Assembly (NCBI GenBank): GCA_024226255.1
Contig: JAAELU010000641.1
Span: 1-38,072 of the forward strand
Source of the DNA: a bacterium
GTDB taxonomy: Bacteria; Actinomycetota; Acidimicrobiia; Spongiisociales; UBA5794
DNA length: 38,072 bases
Direction of reading: 5' to 3'
This document shows, piece after piece, positions 1-8,977 of this stretch (its first letter is position 1; the number at the start of each line of letters is the position of its first letter). The notes under the pieces are model-generated. The model saw only the letters and a program-made list of their open reading frames with translations. It was not told the origin of the DNA and did not search any database. The translations under genes were made by a program, and so were the position numbers.

Positions 1-54
1 GAGCTGCTGCGCAGCTCCATTGCAACCCGACCCGGTGTTCACGAACGCAGCTGA
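1..54 (+). CDS. 3' end of an upstream gene (partial)
   Basis: Frame 1 is open from the left edge to a TGA at 52-54 and would encode a 17-residue tail ending in HERS. It could be the C-terminus of a gene lying mostly outside the window. The following gene starts 30 bp later on the same strand. The stretch is too short to assign a family, and an open frame this short could occur by chance. Confidence 0.3.
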   Translation, partial: ELLRSSIATRPGVHERS

Positions 55-83
55 TCGTCCAAAGCTCACCTACCCTGCCGACT

Positions 84-767
84 GTGACTGAGAACCACCT
101 TTATGGGGACATACGCGAGGACCTGCGCGGTCTCTTTGTGGGCGACCGAACCATTGGCGACTCGTTCCTGGCGCCGCTGATTTTTGTTGTGGTGAATGCC
201 TTCACGAGTCTCGGACCGGCCGCAACCGCCGCGGTGGCGGCAGGCGCCGCGGTGGCCCTGTGGCGGATCCGCAAGGGCCAGCAGCCGGTCTACGCGTTCG
301 GCGGTATCGTCGCCATCGCCTTTGCCGGGGCATTGGCGGTGCGCAGTGGCCGGGCTGAAAGCTACTTCCTCCCCGGAATAGTCGGCACCGCCGCCGCCGG
401 AGTGGCGGCTCTCGGCAGCGTCGCGGTGCGACGGCCCATGGCGGCTTGGTCGAGCTGGTTCTATCGCCGTTGGCCTCTCGAGTGGTACTGGCGGCCCGAC
501 GTGCGACCGGCCTACACGACGGTCACCTGGATCTGGATCGTGTACTTCGCGGTTCGAGCCTCGGTCCAGGGTGTCCTGTTCTCGCAGGAGCGACCCGAAA
601 TGCTCGCCGCCGCCAAGGTCATCACCTCATGGCCCCTGATCATCCCGCTTCTGATTGCGAGCTACGTCTACGGCAATCGCAAACTACATCGGCTTGGCGG
701 GCCCAACGTCGAGGAGTTCTCCACTGGAACTCCCCCACCATTCATCGGCGAGCAACGGGGCTTCTAG
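84..767 (+). CDS. DUF3159 family membrane protein
   Basis: This 227-residue integral membrane protein has about five hydrophobic segments, at roughly residues 28-60, 70-86, 93-113, 146-165 and 180-195. The N-terminal LRGLFVGDRTIGDSFLAPL-like stretch followed by an FVVVNAF segment is typical of the actinobacterial DUF3159 family, whose biochemical role is not known. The start is GTG at 84. The next gene begins 2 bp after the stop, so the two are probably co-transcribed and translationally coupled. The family call is from memory of its pattern; the membrane topology is seen directly. Confidence 0.72.
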   Translation: MTENHLYGDIREDLRGLFVGDRTIGDSFLAPLIFVVVNAFTSLGPAATAAVAAGAAVALWRIRKGQQPVYAFGGIVAIAFAGALAVRSGRAESYFLPGIVGTAAAGVAALGSVAVRRPMAAWSSWFYRRWPLEWYWRPDVRPAYTTVTWIWIVYFAVRASVQGVLFSQERPEMLAAAKVITSWPLIIPLLIASYVYGNRKLHRLGGPNVEEFSTGTPPPFIGEQRGF

Positions 768-769
768 AC

Positions 770-1417
770 ATGGCAGGCGACACCTCACATCCAATCCAGC
801 AGATCCTCGAGCAGGCAGCCCACGGTGTCTTTCCAGCGCCGCACGGAACCACCTCCGTTCTTCCGCCTTGTGACGGGCAACACGGCGTCGTCGCCATGAC
901 GGCGGCCCTCTTCGTGTTGACTGACGTTGCCGAACCCGAAGTTCTTCGGCGACTCGATCAGACCGTTGTCGGCGCCGCCATGCGGTCCCCCTTCCTGACC
1001 TGGCTGGCAGGAGAGAGCGCAATGGAGTGCGGGTTTATCGACCTTGTCTTGGCACGGCGGGGAATTGGTGGCGTGCCGCGACACCTCTACAAGGTCGACT
1101 CCCATGATTCGTCGCGCGTCACCCGCTCCGAGAAGCACCGCGACGACGTGCAGATTCTGGCTACGGCGGATCGGAAGGGCGTTGTGACAATCGGACGTGG
1201 CTTGGCCGGGCGTCGAGAGCTATCCATCGAGCTGCCGACGGACCAACGGTTTGACGGCCTGGGCAGGCAAATGATCTACGACGGACTACGTGCGATCGGT
1301 CCAAACGATTTTGTGTTCGCGCAGGTCTCCCCGGGAAACGCGGCGTCCCTGAGAGCATTTCTTGCAACCGAATTCTGTCCGATCGGGTCGGAGGTTCTGT
1401 TCACTGCAAGCCCCTGA
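770..1417 (+). CDS. GNAT-like N-acetyltransferase
   Basis: This is a 215-residue protein. The reading frame is open further upstream, but that part overlaps the preceding membrane-protein gene in another frame, so the ATG at 770, 2 bp after the previous stop, is the sensible start. The C-terminal third (about 150-215) looks like the end of a GNAT fold: a strand-helix unit with FAQVSPGNAASLRAFL, then PIGSEVLF. This is the usual pattern where an acetyltransferase substrate loop is followed by a 'new residue in a crowd' helix. The N-terminal half has no motif I recognise. Substrate unknown. Likely in an operon with the DUF3159 gene. Confidence 0.6.
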   Translation: MAGDTSHPIQQILEQAAHGVFPAPHGTTSVLPPCDGQHGVVAMTAALFVLTDVAEPEVLRRLDQTVVGAAMRSPFLTWLAGESAMECGFIDLVLARRGIGGVPRHLYKVDSHDSSRVTRSEKHRDDVQILATADRKGVVTIGRGLAGRRELSIELPTDQRFDGLGRQMIYDGLRAIGPNDFVFAQVSPGNAASLRAFLATEFCPIGSEVLFTASP

Positions 1418-1470
1418 CCAGGCATGTCTCGGGCACTAGGGTCGCAGTCCCTCAACGCCCTGGGATACAG

Positions 1471-1503
1471 ACCCTATCTGGTCCCACTCGGTTCCCATAG
1501 GGT
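1471..1503 (+). promoter_or_regulatory. Inverted repeat overlapping the ppdK ribosome-binding site
   Basis: ACCCTAT at 1471-1477 pairs perfectly with ATAGGGT at 1497-1503, with 19 nt between them. The right arm contains part of the GGGTGG that serves as the Shine-Dalgarno sequence for the ATG at 1510. If the hairpin forms in the mRNA it would mask the ribosome-binding site; as DNA it could be an operator. Seven base pairs is short and may be chance. Confidence 0.3.
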
Positions 1504-1509
1504 GGCGTA

Positions 1510-4200
1510 ATGACTGCAACTACATCCACCAAATGGGTCTACACGTTCGGCGAAGTTGACCAAGCAGAACAACTCGTAGACAGCTGGGACGACGTCCGCG
1601 GCCTTCTCGGGGGCAAGGGCGCCAATCTCGCCGACATGGTCCGGATTGGTGTGCCCGTGCCTCCCGGATTCACGATCACGACGAAGGCCTGCAACGCATA
1701 CGTAGACGCCGACGAGGAGATGCCCGAGGGACTCTGGGACCAGGTGATGGAGGCCCTCGCCTCAGTTGAAGCCGAGACTAGAAAGTCGTTCGGTGATCCC
1801 GCCAATCCCTTGCTCATATCGTGTCGTTCCGGAGCCAAGTTCTCAATGCCAGGAATGATGGACACGGTCCTCGATATCGGCCTCAACGAGGAAGTCGCCC
1901 GGGGCATCACCGAGCGCACCGGTGACGCCAAGTTTGCGTACGACTCGTACCGCCGTCTGATCCAGATGTTTGGCTCGGTGGTCCTCGGTACCGACGAGGA
2001 CGGCTTTGAAGAGGTTCTCGCGGAATACCGCGCCAAACGAGGCGTCACCTCAGACACCGACCTCACCGCCGAAGACATGATCGAGATCGTCGCCAGGTTC
2101 CGGAGCCTCGTACCGGAATTCCCGGAGGATCCAATCACCCAGCTGAAGATGGCCGTCGCTGCCGTCTTCAAATCGTGGAACTCGCCTCGTGCCTTCGACT
2201 ATCGCAACGCCTCGAACATCCCGCACGACTTGGGCACCGCGGTCAATGTGCAGACCATGGTCTTCGGCAATATGGGTGACGACTGCCTCACCGGCGTCGC
2301 CATGACACGCCATGGAGCAACCGGCGCCAACCACATCGAAGGCGACTATTTGTTCAACGCCCAAGGAGAGGACGTTGTCGCCGGTATTCGGGCCACCAAA
2401 CAGCTCATTGAGATGGCCGACGACATGCCGCAGGCCCTCACCGAACTCCAGTCATACGCCACCAAGCTCGAACAGCACTACAAAGACATGCAGGACATCG
2501 AATTCACGGTGGAACACAACAAGCTGTGGATCCTGCAAACCCGCGATGGCAAGCGCACCGCGCAAGCCGCAGTGCGGATCGCAGTTGAGATGGCCGACGA
2601 GGAAATGATCTCCCGCAAGGACGCGGTGCGCCGGGTCACTCCCGACCAAATCGATGCCTTCCTTCACCCCCAATTCGCGACAGAGTCCCGGACAGAGGCG
2701 CAGGCAGCCGGCAATCTGCTCGCCACCGGCCTCAACGTGTCGCCGGGCGCCGGCGTCGGCATGGTCGCTTTCGACGCCGACACGGCTGTGACATGGAAGA
2801 AGGAGGGCAAGCACGTCATCCTCATGCGGCCCGAAACGAGGCCCGACGATGTTCACGGCATGCTTGCCGCCGAGGGCATCGTCACCAGCCGGGGTGGGCG
2901 CACGTCGCATGCCGCGCTTGTCGCCCGCCAATTCGGAAAGCCGGCTGTAGTTGGCATCGCCGAACTGGAAATCGACCTCGAATCCCGAGTCGCCACTGTC
3001 GGCGAACGTGTTCTTGCAGAGGGCGACTGGGTATCGGTTGAAGGCACGAGCGGACAGGTCTTCTTGGGGCAGTTACCCACGGTTGTGCCTGATATCGCCG
3101 ACCGCTGGCTAACGAAGCTGCTCGACTGGGCCGACGAGTTCCGCCGCCTACGAATAATGGCCAATGCCGACTACCCCGCGGACGCCAGAAGGGCTCTCGA
3201 GTACGGCGCTGAGGGCATCGGCCTATGCCGCACCGAGCACATGTTCTTCGAGGCCGAGCGACTTCCAACGGTTCAGAAGATGATCCTGGCGACGGACCTC
3301 GAGCACCGCCAGGAAGCCCTGGATGTGCTGCTCCCGATGCAGCGCGAGGACTTCCGCGGACTCTTTGAGGCAATGACAGGCCGTCCCGTGATCATCAGGC
3401 TCATCGATCCCCCGCTCCATGAGTTCCTGCCCGATGAGCATGAGCTCGAACAGAGAATCGAGGAGCTCAAGGCAAGACACTCGTCATCGGACTACGTCGA
3501 GATTGGCCGAATCGGCAGGATTCTCAGCAGGATCGAGAACCTGCACGAGGACAACCCGATGCTCGGCTTCCGCGGCGTACGGCTCAGCATCATCATGCCC
3601 GAGATCTCGCGCATGCAGGCGAGAGCCATCTTTGAAGCCGCTTGTGACGCTGCCGAGGCGGGATTTGTTCCTCGACCGGAAGTGATGATCCCCCTGTCGA
3701 TCCATGTGAAGGAACTCGAACAGGTCAAGGCCCTGGTCGTGGAGGTGGCTGAGGAGGTCATGGAAGAGCGAGGCCTCGATATCGAGTACCAAGTCGGCAC
3801 AATGATCGAGACACCGCGAGCCGCACTCACCGCCGAGGCATTGGCTCGAGAGGCGGAGTTCTTCTCGTTCGGAACCAACGACCTGACGCAGACGACGTTC
3901 GCGATCTCTCGCGATGATGCCGAATCAGGGTTCCTCATCGACTACGTCGAGCGGGGCATCCTCAAGTCGAACCCGTTCACGTCGCTCGACCCCGTAGGTG
4001 TTGGCATGCTCATCCGCCACGCCGTTGAGTACGGGCGAAAGCAGCGCGAAGGCATGGAGATCGGCATCTGTGGAGAGCACGGCGGAGACCCGGCGTCCAT
4101 CGCCCTATGCCATGAATACGGGCTGGACTACGTGAGCTGCTCGCCATTCCGGGTGCCTGTCGCCCGACTGGCCGCCGCCCATGCCGCACTCGACGACTAG
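1510..4200 (+). CDS. ppdK: Pyruvate, phosphate dikinase
   Basis: This 896-residue protein is full length for the family (about 870-900). It interconverts pyruvate + ATP + Pi and phosphoenolpyruvate + AMP + PPi in the cytoplasm. An N-terminal ATP-grasp nucleotide-binding domain starts with GGKGANLADM near residue 36. The central swivelling domain carries the phospho-histidine motif GGRTSHAA (His467; Thr465 is the site phosphorylated by regulatory proteins in plants). The C-terminal PEP-utilising TIM barrel ends with GICGEHGGDP, whose Cys854 is the expected catalytic cysteine. A phosphofructokinase of probable pyrophosphate type follows 49 bp downstream on the same strand. The pair suggests that PPi made or used by one step is balanced by the other. 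Confidence 0.97.
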   Translation: MTATTSTKWVYTFGEVDQAEQLVDSWDDVRGLLGGKGANLADMVRIGVPVPPGFTITTKACNAYVDADEEMPEGLWDQVMEALASVEAETRKSFGDPANPLLISCRSGAKFSMPGMMDTVLDIGLNEEVARGITERTGDAKFAYDSYRRLIQMFGSVVLGTDEDGFEEVLAEYRAKRGVTSDTDLTAEDMIEIVARFRSLVPEFPEDPITQLKMAVAAVFKSWNSPRAFDYRNASNIPHDLGTAVNVQTMVFGNMGDDCLTGVAMTRHGATGANHIEGDYLFNAQGEDVVAGIRATKQLIEMADDMPQALTELQSYATKLEQHYKDMQDIEFTVEHNKLWILQTRDGKRTAQAAVRIAVEMADEEMISRKDAVRRVTPDQIDAFLHPQFATESRTEAQAAGNLLATGLNVSPGAGVGMVAFDADTAVTWKKEGKHVILMRPETRPDDVHGMLAAEGIVTSRGGRTSHAALVARQFGKPAVVGIAELEIDLESRVATVGERVLAEGDWVSVEGTSGQVFLGQLPTVVPDIADRWLTKLLDWADEFRRLRIMANADYPADARRALEYGAEGIGLCRTEHMFFEAERLPTVQKMILATDLEHRQEALDVLLPMQREDFRGLFEAMTGRPVIIRLIDPPLHEFLPDEHELEQRIEELKARHSSSDYVEIGRIGRILSRIENLHEDNPMLGFRGVRLSIIMPEISRMQARAIFEAACDAAEAGFVPRPEVMIPLSIHVKELEQVKALVVEVAEEVMEERGLDIEYQVGTMIETPRAALTAEALAREAEFFSFGTNDLTQTTFAISRDDAESGFLIDYVERGILKSNPFTSLDPVGVGMLIRHAVEYGRKQREGMEIGICGEHGGDPASIALCHEYGLDYVSCSPFRVPVARLAAAHAALDD

Positions 4201-4249
4201 CCGAGGCAAGCCCTGCCAAGGCGGTTCGCGGATCGGCTAGGTTCATCGT

Positions 4250-5392
4250 ATGCGTATTGGAATCCTCACCGGGGGCGGCGATGTCCCCGGGCTCAACCCA
4301 TGTATCAAAGCTGTTGTCAATCGTGTCGCCGATGAGGGACACCAAGTCATCGGTATTCGCCGCGGTTGGGGTGGCCTGCTGCGGACCGACCTGGACGATC
4401 CATCAACGGCGCAGGAGAACTTCGTTGCGCTGGACCCGGAGCGGGTACGGACGGTTGATCGCAGCGGGGGAACCTTCCTCCACACGTCGCGGACAAACCC
4501 GGGCAGAGTGAGTACTGCCGACGTTCCGGACTTTCTGAGCGCCGAGGGTGACGGGCCTCACGACTTCACTTCCCACGTGCTGAAGGTGCTCGAATCACAG
4601 GGGATCGACGTTCTGATTCCAATTGGCGGCGATGACACGCTGTCGTACGGCCTGAGGATGCATGACGAGGGCGTCCCGGTGATCGCGATCCCGAAGACGA
4701 TGGATAACGACGTCCATGGAACCGACTACTGCATCGGCTTCTCGACTGCCGTGACCCGCGGAGTTCAGTTCATTCACAATCTGCGTACCTCGACCGGATC
4801 GCACGAACGAATCGCCGTCGTCGAGCTTTTTGGCCGCTATAGCGGCGAAACCTCGCTGATCACGGCCTACCTCGCGGGAGTCGAACGGGCGATCATCTCC
4901 GAGGTTCCGTTCGACGTCGATCGCCTAGCAGCGATGTTGACCTCGGACCGCAAGTCCAACCCGTCGAACTACGCCATGATGACCATCTCTGAAGGCGCCT
5001 CGATTGAGGGAGGCGACATGGTTCTCAGCGGCGAGGCCGATGCCTACGGCCACCGCAAGCTGGGCGGCATTGGGCTCCGTACCGGCGAACTCCTCAAAGA
5101 GAAGACAGGAGCCAACATCATCTACCAGCAGCTTGGGTATCTGATGCGGTCCGGCTCCCCCGATTCGCTCGATCTCATGGTGGCAACGAACTACGCAGTC
5201 ATGGCCGCCGACCTCGCTCTGGAAGGAATGTCCGGCCGCATGGTCGCGCTGCGAGGCGGTACCTACACCGCAGTGCCGATCTCGGTGACCAAGGACGGCG
5301 TCAAGCGAGTCGACATCGACGAGCTCTATGACCGCGACGCCTACCAACCGAAACTGCGCCACGTGACCGGCAAGCCCATGTTTCTCTACTAG
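4250..5392 (+). CDS. 6-phosphofructokinase, probably pyrophosphate-dependent
   Basis: This 380-residue PfkA-superfamily protein phosphorylates fructose 6-phosphate to fructose 1,6-bisphosphate. The N-terminal phosphoryl-donor loop [12 protein letters not shown] is at residues 5-16. The active-site signatures are GGDDT at 126-130 and PKTMDND at 148-154. ATP-dependent enzymes have Gly at the second position after GG (E. coli Gly104) and Gly before the TIDND motif (Gly124). Here these are Asp129 and Lys149, the combination known for PPi-dependent enzymes, which work reversibly. The assignment of donor is inference; membership of the family is certain. It lies 49 bp after ppdK, probably one transcript. 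The start is the ATG at 4250. Confidence 0.9.
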   Translation: MRIGILTGGGDVPGLNPCIKAVVNRVADEGHQVIGIRRGWGGLLRTDLDDPSTAQENFVALDPERVRTVDRSGGTFLHTSRTNPGRVSTADVPDFLSAEGDGPHDFTSHVLKVLESQGIDVLIPIGGDDTLSYGLRMHDEGVPVIAIPKTMDNDVHGTDYCIGFSTAVTRGVQFIHNLRTSTGSHERIAVVELFGRYSGETSLITAYLAGVERAIISEVPFDVDRLAAMLTSDRKSNPSNYAMMTISEGASIEGGDMVLSGEADAYGHRKLGGIGLRTGELLKEKTGANIIYQQLGYLMRSGSPDSLDLMVATNYAVMAADLALEGMSGRMVALRGGTYTAVPISVTKDGVKRVDIDELYDRDAYQPKLRHVTGKPMFLY

Positions 5393-5415
5393 GCAGCTCA
5401 GCAGTCAGCAGCCAC

Positions 5416-5445
5416 TATCAAGTATCACGTACTCGATACTTGATA
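5416..5445. terminator. 11-bp AT-rich hairpin between convergent genes
   Basis: TATCAAGTATC at 5416-5426 is perfectly complementary to GATACTTGATA at 5435-5445, with an 8-nt loop. It lies between the convergent phosphofructokinase and Nfu genes, where a bidirectional terminator is expected. The stem is unusually AT-rich for this genome and no clear U-tract follows on either side, so a protein-binding palindrome is the alternative. Confidence 0.4.
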
Positions 5446-5452
5446 CTGATCA

Positions 5453-6061
5453 CTACTTCTTCGCCTGCTCGTAGTAGGGGTTGTCGCCTGTCGAGTGGTC
5501 GGTGACGTCGATCACCTTTTGTACCTCAGGGACCACCTGGCGCAGCGTCGCCTCGATGCCCTGTTTCAGAGTCACCGACGCCATTCCGCAACCCTGGCAA
5601 CCTCCACCGAGGCGCACATAAGCAGTGCTCTCTTCGACAGCGACAACTTCGACGACGCCTCCGTGGCCGGCGATGGATGGATTGATCATATGCTCGACGG
5701 TGGCGACAACACGCTCGGCCACCGAACCGGTGAGCTCTAGGTCCACGGCGTTCCCGAGGATTTGGGGGCTCGGGCTGTTGGGGTTCTCCACGATCAAGCC
5801 TGGCTCCAGGAGGTTACGTGACTTGGCAACGGCTGCCCCACGCAGATTCTCAACATCGCCGGCCGACACGATGATCGGAAGCTCTCCCTCGATCACAACG
5901 TCGTCCGGGCGAGCACCGTCCACTCGCATGAACGCGATTTGATACGTAAATGCGTCGCCGCTCACCCCGGAAATCGCAATTACCAGAGCCAGTTCATCGG
6001 CATCGGATTCGCGATCACGCACCTCCAGAAGCATCTTCAGGGCCGCCGACGTAATGGTCAT
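5453..6061 (-). CDS. NfuA-like Fe-S cluster carrier/assembly protein
   Basis: This 202-residue protein (with the ATG at 6061) has a two-domain layout like E. coli NfuA: an A-type/HesB-like N-terminal domain (about 1-100) without the usual three cysteines, and a C-terminal NifU-like domain (about 110-190) with the cluster-binding C-x-x-C at Cys155 and Cys158 in GGGCQGCGM. Such proteins receive a [4Fe-4S] cluster and deliver it to apo-enzymes. The frame stays open up to 6154, but that would overlap the divergent ATP-grasp gene; a GTG at 6088 is another possible start. It converges on the phosphofructokinase gene. Confidence 0.85.
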   Translation of the reverse strand: MTITSAALKMLLEVRDRESDADELALVIAISGVSGDAFTYQIAFMRVDGARPDDVVIEGELPIIVSAGDVENLRGAAVAKSRNLLEPGLIVENPNSPSPQILGNAVDLELTGSVAERVVATVEHMINPSIAGHGGVVEVVAVEESTAYVRLGGGCQGCGMASVTLKQGIEATLRQVVPEVQKVIDVTDHSTGDNPYYEQAKK

Positions 6062-6128
6062 GATCGGTGGGAGCGGTGGGTCGGTCACAGCTCGCAGCTT
6101 AGGGTCCGATGCGCCATCATGATCCGCT

Positions 6129-7364
6129 GTGAAGACAGTTGTGATCGTCGCCAATTGTGAGAGCTATCGGGTCCGCGACTTTGTCGAGGCCGCCGAGACG
6201 CTTCGCTGTCGCGCCGTTCTTGCGTCGGACGCCGAGTCCCCCACCGCCAGCACCGACTTCGTCCAGATCGATCTTGCTGATCACGTTGCGGCCGCTGCCT
6301 CCATCGCGGCGCAGGTGCCGGACACCGACGCTGTCATTGCCGCCGACGACTCCGGCGTCGTAATCGCAGCACATGCGGCGGAGCTGCTCGGGCTGAGCCA
6401 CAATTCGACTCGCGCCGCGGCGGCAACCCGCGACAAGCTCGTTATGCGCGATGCCCTCCGGTCGGCGCAGACTGCGCAGCCGGGCTATCGAGTCGGCCAA
6501 CCTGAACATGTCGCGAGCTTGGCGGCTGACCTGGGATATCCCGTTGTGATCAAGCCCCGTCGCTTGTCGGCCAGCCGGGGCGTCATCAAGGCACACAACG
6601 ACAGTGAAGCCCGTTGGGCGGGCGATCTGGCGACAGAAGTCGTGCTGGCGGCCGGTCACGACCCGAAGGATGGACTGCTCGTCGAGGAGTACGTGCCCGG
6701 CGCTGAAGTAGCCATCGAAGGCCTCCTCCATGATGGCGAACTCACAGTCCTGGCCGTAATCGACAAGCCGGTTCCACTTGAAGGGCCCTTTTTTGCTGAG
6801 ACCATCTTTGTCACACCCTCTCGTCTGCCGGCTGAACAGATCGAGTCGGCCATCGCGGTTGTTGCCGATGGCTGCCGTGCTTTGCATTTGGTCAGTGGCC
6901 CCATCCACGGAGAAGTCCGGATCACTCCGGCCGGCGAGGCTCGACTGATCGAGATCGCAGCCCGAACCATTGGCGGATTGTGTGGCCGCTCCCTGGCGTT
7001 CGGACTGCTCGGGGAGAGTCTCGAGACCATTGTGTTGCGCGGTGCCCTCGGTGAGCCAAACCCCGACACCGTTCCGGCGCTGCCCGCGTCTGGCGTGCTG
7101 ATGCTTCCGGTCGAAGACGGCGGCATACTCAACGGCATTGACGGAATCGAGCGGGTGTCGGCAATCCCCGGCATAACCGCCATCGAGATCACGGCCACCA
7201 AGGGAACCCGGATCGACGCGCTGCCAGAGGCCGACCGCTACCTGGGTTTCGTGTTTGCGGCAGGCCACGATCCCTCTGAGGTGGAGGGCCTGTTGCGCCG
7301 AGCAGCCTCCGAATTGACGGTCGTCATCGACGGTGAAGCCGTGGGGCCGCTGCTTCCCGACTAG
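6129..7364 (+). CDS. ATP-grasp domain ligase of unknown substrate
   Basis: This is a 411-residue protein with a GTG start at 6129. It has the order typical of carboxylate-amine ligases: an N-terminal Rossmann-like pre-ATP-grasp domain (about 1-100), then ATP-grasp with the lysine strand VVIKPRRLSASRG (around 138-150), the VEEYVPGAEVAIEGL strand (about 185-200), and the metal-binding EVRITP...LIEIAAR strands (about 260-283). A C-terminal lobe of about 100 residues resembles that of PurK/BacD-type ligases. These enzymes join a carboxylate to an amine or thiol through an acyl-phosphate. The substrate cannot be told from sequence. It is divergent from the Nfu gene with a 67-bp gap that must hold both promoters. 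Confidence 0.83.
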   Translation: MKTVVIVANCESYRVRDFVEAAETLRCRAVLASDAESPTASTDFVQIDLADHVAAAASIAAQVPDTDAVIAADDSGVVIAAHAAELLGLSHNSTRAAAATRDKLVMRDALRSAQTAQPGYRVGQPEHVASLAADLGYPVVIKPRRLSASRGVIKAHNDSEARWAGDLATEVVLAAGHDPKDGLLVEEYVPGAEVAIEGLLHDGELTVLAVIDKPVPLEGPFFAETIFVTPSRLPAEQIESAIAVVADGCRALHLVSGPIHGEVRITPAGEARLIEIAARTIGGLCGRSLAFGLLGESLETIVLRGALGEPNPDTVPALPASGVLMLPVEDGGILNGIDGIERVSAIPGITAIEITATKGTRIDALPEADRYLGFVFAAGHDPSEVEGLLRRAASELTVVIDGEAVGPLLPD

Positions 7365-7419
7365 CCGGCCGGGGCAAGCTGCACCAGCTCGAGAAGTTGC
7401 CGCGGGATGTTCGGACCGA

Positions 7420-8214
7420 TCACGCCCGAGGCAACAGCGCGAGCTGGCGTGACTGAGCTATCAGGCGACCATCCTCGTCCCAGAGTTCACCATCCTCTTC
7501 GAGAAAGCCACCGGTTATGAACCGGGTGTGGAAGGAGCAGCGCAGCCACTCCCCCGACTCGGGGCGTTCCCTGATGTGTGTGGTCAGCTCGAGCGTCGGG
7601 GTCCATGCCACGGGAAGATTGGCGTTGAAGATTGTCGGCGGGAACGCATCGGCGGCCACCACGAGGCCAATCGTGTCCAGCGCTTCTTCGTGCGCCCAAC
7701 GGAACCAACCACGAACCCGTGGGTAGCCCGACGATCCAACCGCCGCGGGAACATCCTCAGGATGGACCCGCAGATCGACATTGGCCATGAACGGAGGAGG
7801 AAGCGTATCGGTCGCCACCACCTTGATGCACTGGTCGACCGACGGCAGATCAGGCGGTTCCGCCTCGACTCGCTCGGGGCCTTCGAATGCCGTCAGTTCG
7901 CCGTAGCTCCCGAGTGCAGCCACCAGAGCGCGGCCTTTGCCATTGCGCACGGTCGCTGCCACCGTGGCGAATCGGCGACCTTCCTTGAGCACTTCAGTGT
8001 CGATCGTGATTGGACCGGCGCCGGCGGGGGCGAGGAAGTGGCCCGTGATCGTGACGGGATCGGGGCGACCCGACGCCAGCACGCCTGCCCGAGCTGCCAT
8101 CGCCAGAACGTAGCCACCGTTGGCGTTGCCAAGGATGTCCCAGCCCGGCTGTATCTCCCCGGCCCAGCCGTTGTCGCCGATTCGCTCGAGCGCTGACGCA
8201 TCCGCAAATGTCAT
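7420..8214 (-). CDS. Acyl-CoA thioesterase-like double-hotdog protein
   Basis: This is a 264-residue protein from the ATG at 8214. It follows the actinobacterial 4HBT_3/TesB-like pattern: an N-terminal hotdog with the NANGGYVLAMAARAG helix (about 30-45) and the HFLAPAGAGPITIDTEVLKEGR strands, and a second hotdog ending in a GEWLRCSFHTRFITGGFLEEDGELWDEDGRLIAQSRQ-like strand pair, shown here only to mark its ending region at about 225-260. Such proteins hydrolyse fatty acyl-CoA or act as dehydratase-like folds. The start was chosen because the longer frame (to 8352) would overlap the PAP2 gene; with ATG 8214 the gap to the PAP2 stop is 10 bp, implying one operon. Confidence 0.75.
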   Translation of the reverse strand: MTFADASALERIGDNGWAGEIQPGWDILGNANGGYVLAMAARAGVLASGRPDPVTITGHFLAPAGAGPITIDTEVLKEGRRFATVAATVRNGKGRALVAALGSYGELTAFEGPERVEAEPPDLPSVDQCIKVVATDTLPPPFMANVDLRVHPEDVPAAVGSSGYPRVRGWFRWAHEEALDTIGLVVAADAFPPTIFNANLPVAWTPTLELTTHIRERPESGEWLRCSFHTRFITGGFLEEDGELWDEDGRLIAQSRQLALLPRA

Positions 8215-8224
8215 GGACGAGAAG

Positions 8225-8935
8225 CTAGCCGCCCGACCTTGGCTCGGGGACACCGGTAGCGAGATTGATGCAGGCGGCGATGACGAGGCCAACCGCAGCT
8301 CCGGCGACCACATCCAGTGGATTGTGAGCGCCCAAGTAGACCCGAGCCACACTGTTGGCCACCGCCATCAGGTAGACGGCGACGGTGCCACGACGTCCCA
8401 AATACGGTGCGAGCAGACCGGCCACTGCGAAAGCGAAAATGGCATGACCCGATGGGAATCCGATTGGTGAAGTGTTGACGTCCCGGATGACCGCGGACGG
8501 AACGGTGAAAACCGGGCGTTCTCGCTCAACCAGCGCCTTGACCACCCACCACTCGAAGGCGAGTTTCAGCGGAATTGCGGCAGCTAACGCCAACCCAAGC
8601 CTCCACCTTCGCGACGCCAGTATCACGACCGAGGCGACCGCCACAAAGGCCAGGGAGCCGAAGATCTGGAATATCCACATCGGCGCCCGCAGAGCATCGG
8701 GAAGTCCGTTGACCAATCGGAACACTGACTTCTCGGCTGCGCTCACCTCACCGTTGCGCACGATGAACATGCACAGCACCAAGACGACCAAACCGGCACC
8801 GATGCTCCATGCATCCAGTGGCCGGCGGATGTGGGCTCTCGATTGACCGAAGCGAAACCACCCGATGGTGGGGCGGCGATGTTTATCTGCGGGTTCCGAC
8901 ACTTCACTCTCACTTGCCGGCGAAGCCAGTGCCAT
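8225..8935 (-). CDS. PAP2-superfamily membrane phosphatase
   Basis: This 236-residue multi-spanning membrane protein carries the full lipid-phosphatase signature: K133-x6-RP (Arg140, Pro141), PSGH at 161-164, and R198-x5-H204-x3-D208. His164 and His204 are the expected acid/base and nucleophile of the phosphate-ester hydrolysis, probably acting on undecaprenyl pyrophosphate, phosphatidic acid or a related lipid phosphate at the outer membrane face. Hydrophobic segments at about 43-60, 88-108, 111-128, 160-180, 184-202 and 207-226 agree with six spans. The thioesterase follows 10 bp downstream. Confidence 0.86.
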   Translation of the reverse strand: MALASPASESEVSEPADKHRRPTIGWFRFGQSRAHIRRPLDAWSIGAGLVVLVLCMFIVRNGEVSAAEKSVFRLVNGLPDALRAPMWIFQIFGSLAFVAVASVVILASRRWRLGLALAAAIPLKLAFEWWVVKALVERERPVFTVPSAVIRDVNTSPIGFPSGHAIFAFAVAGLLAPYLGRRGTVAVYLMAVANSVARVYLGAHNPLDVVAGAAVGLVIAACINLATGVPEPRSGG

Positions 8936-8977
8936 CCTCAGGGTAAAGGACTGTGACAGGGCTGCTGCCGACCGGGG

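Noticed and set aside
446..769. N-terminal extension of the GNAT-like gene
   Set aside because: It lies wholly within the DUF3159 gene in another frame and is Arg/His-rich shadow sequence; the ATG at 770 directly after the stop is better.
6117..7268. 383-codon minus-strand frame opposite the ATP-grasp gene
   Set aside because: Gln/Arg/Gly-rich with no fold pattern, while the plus strand encodes a clear ATP-grasp protein.
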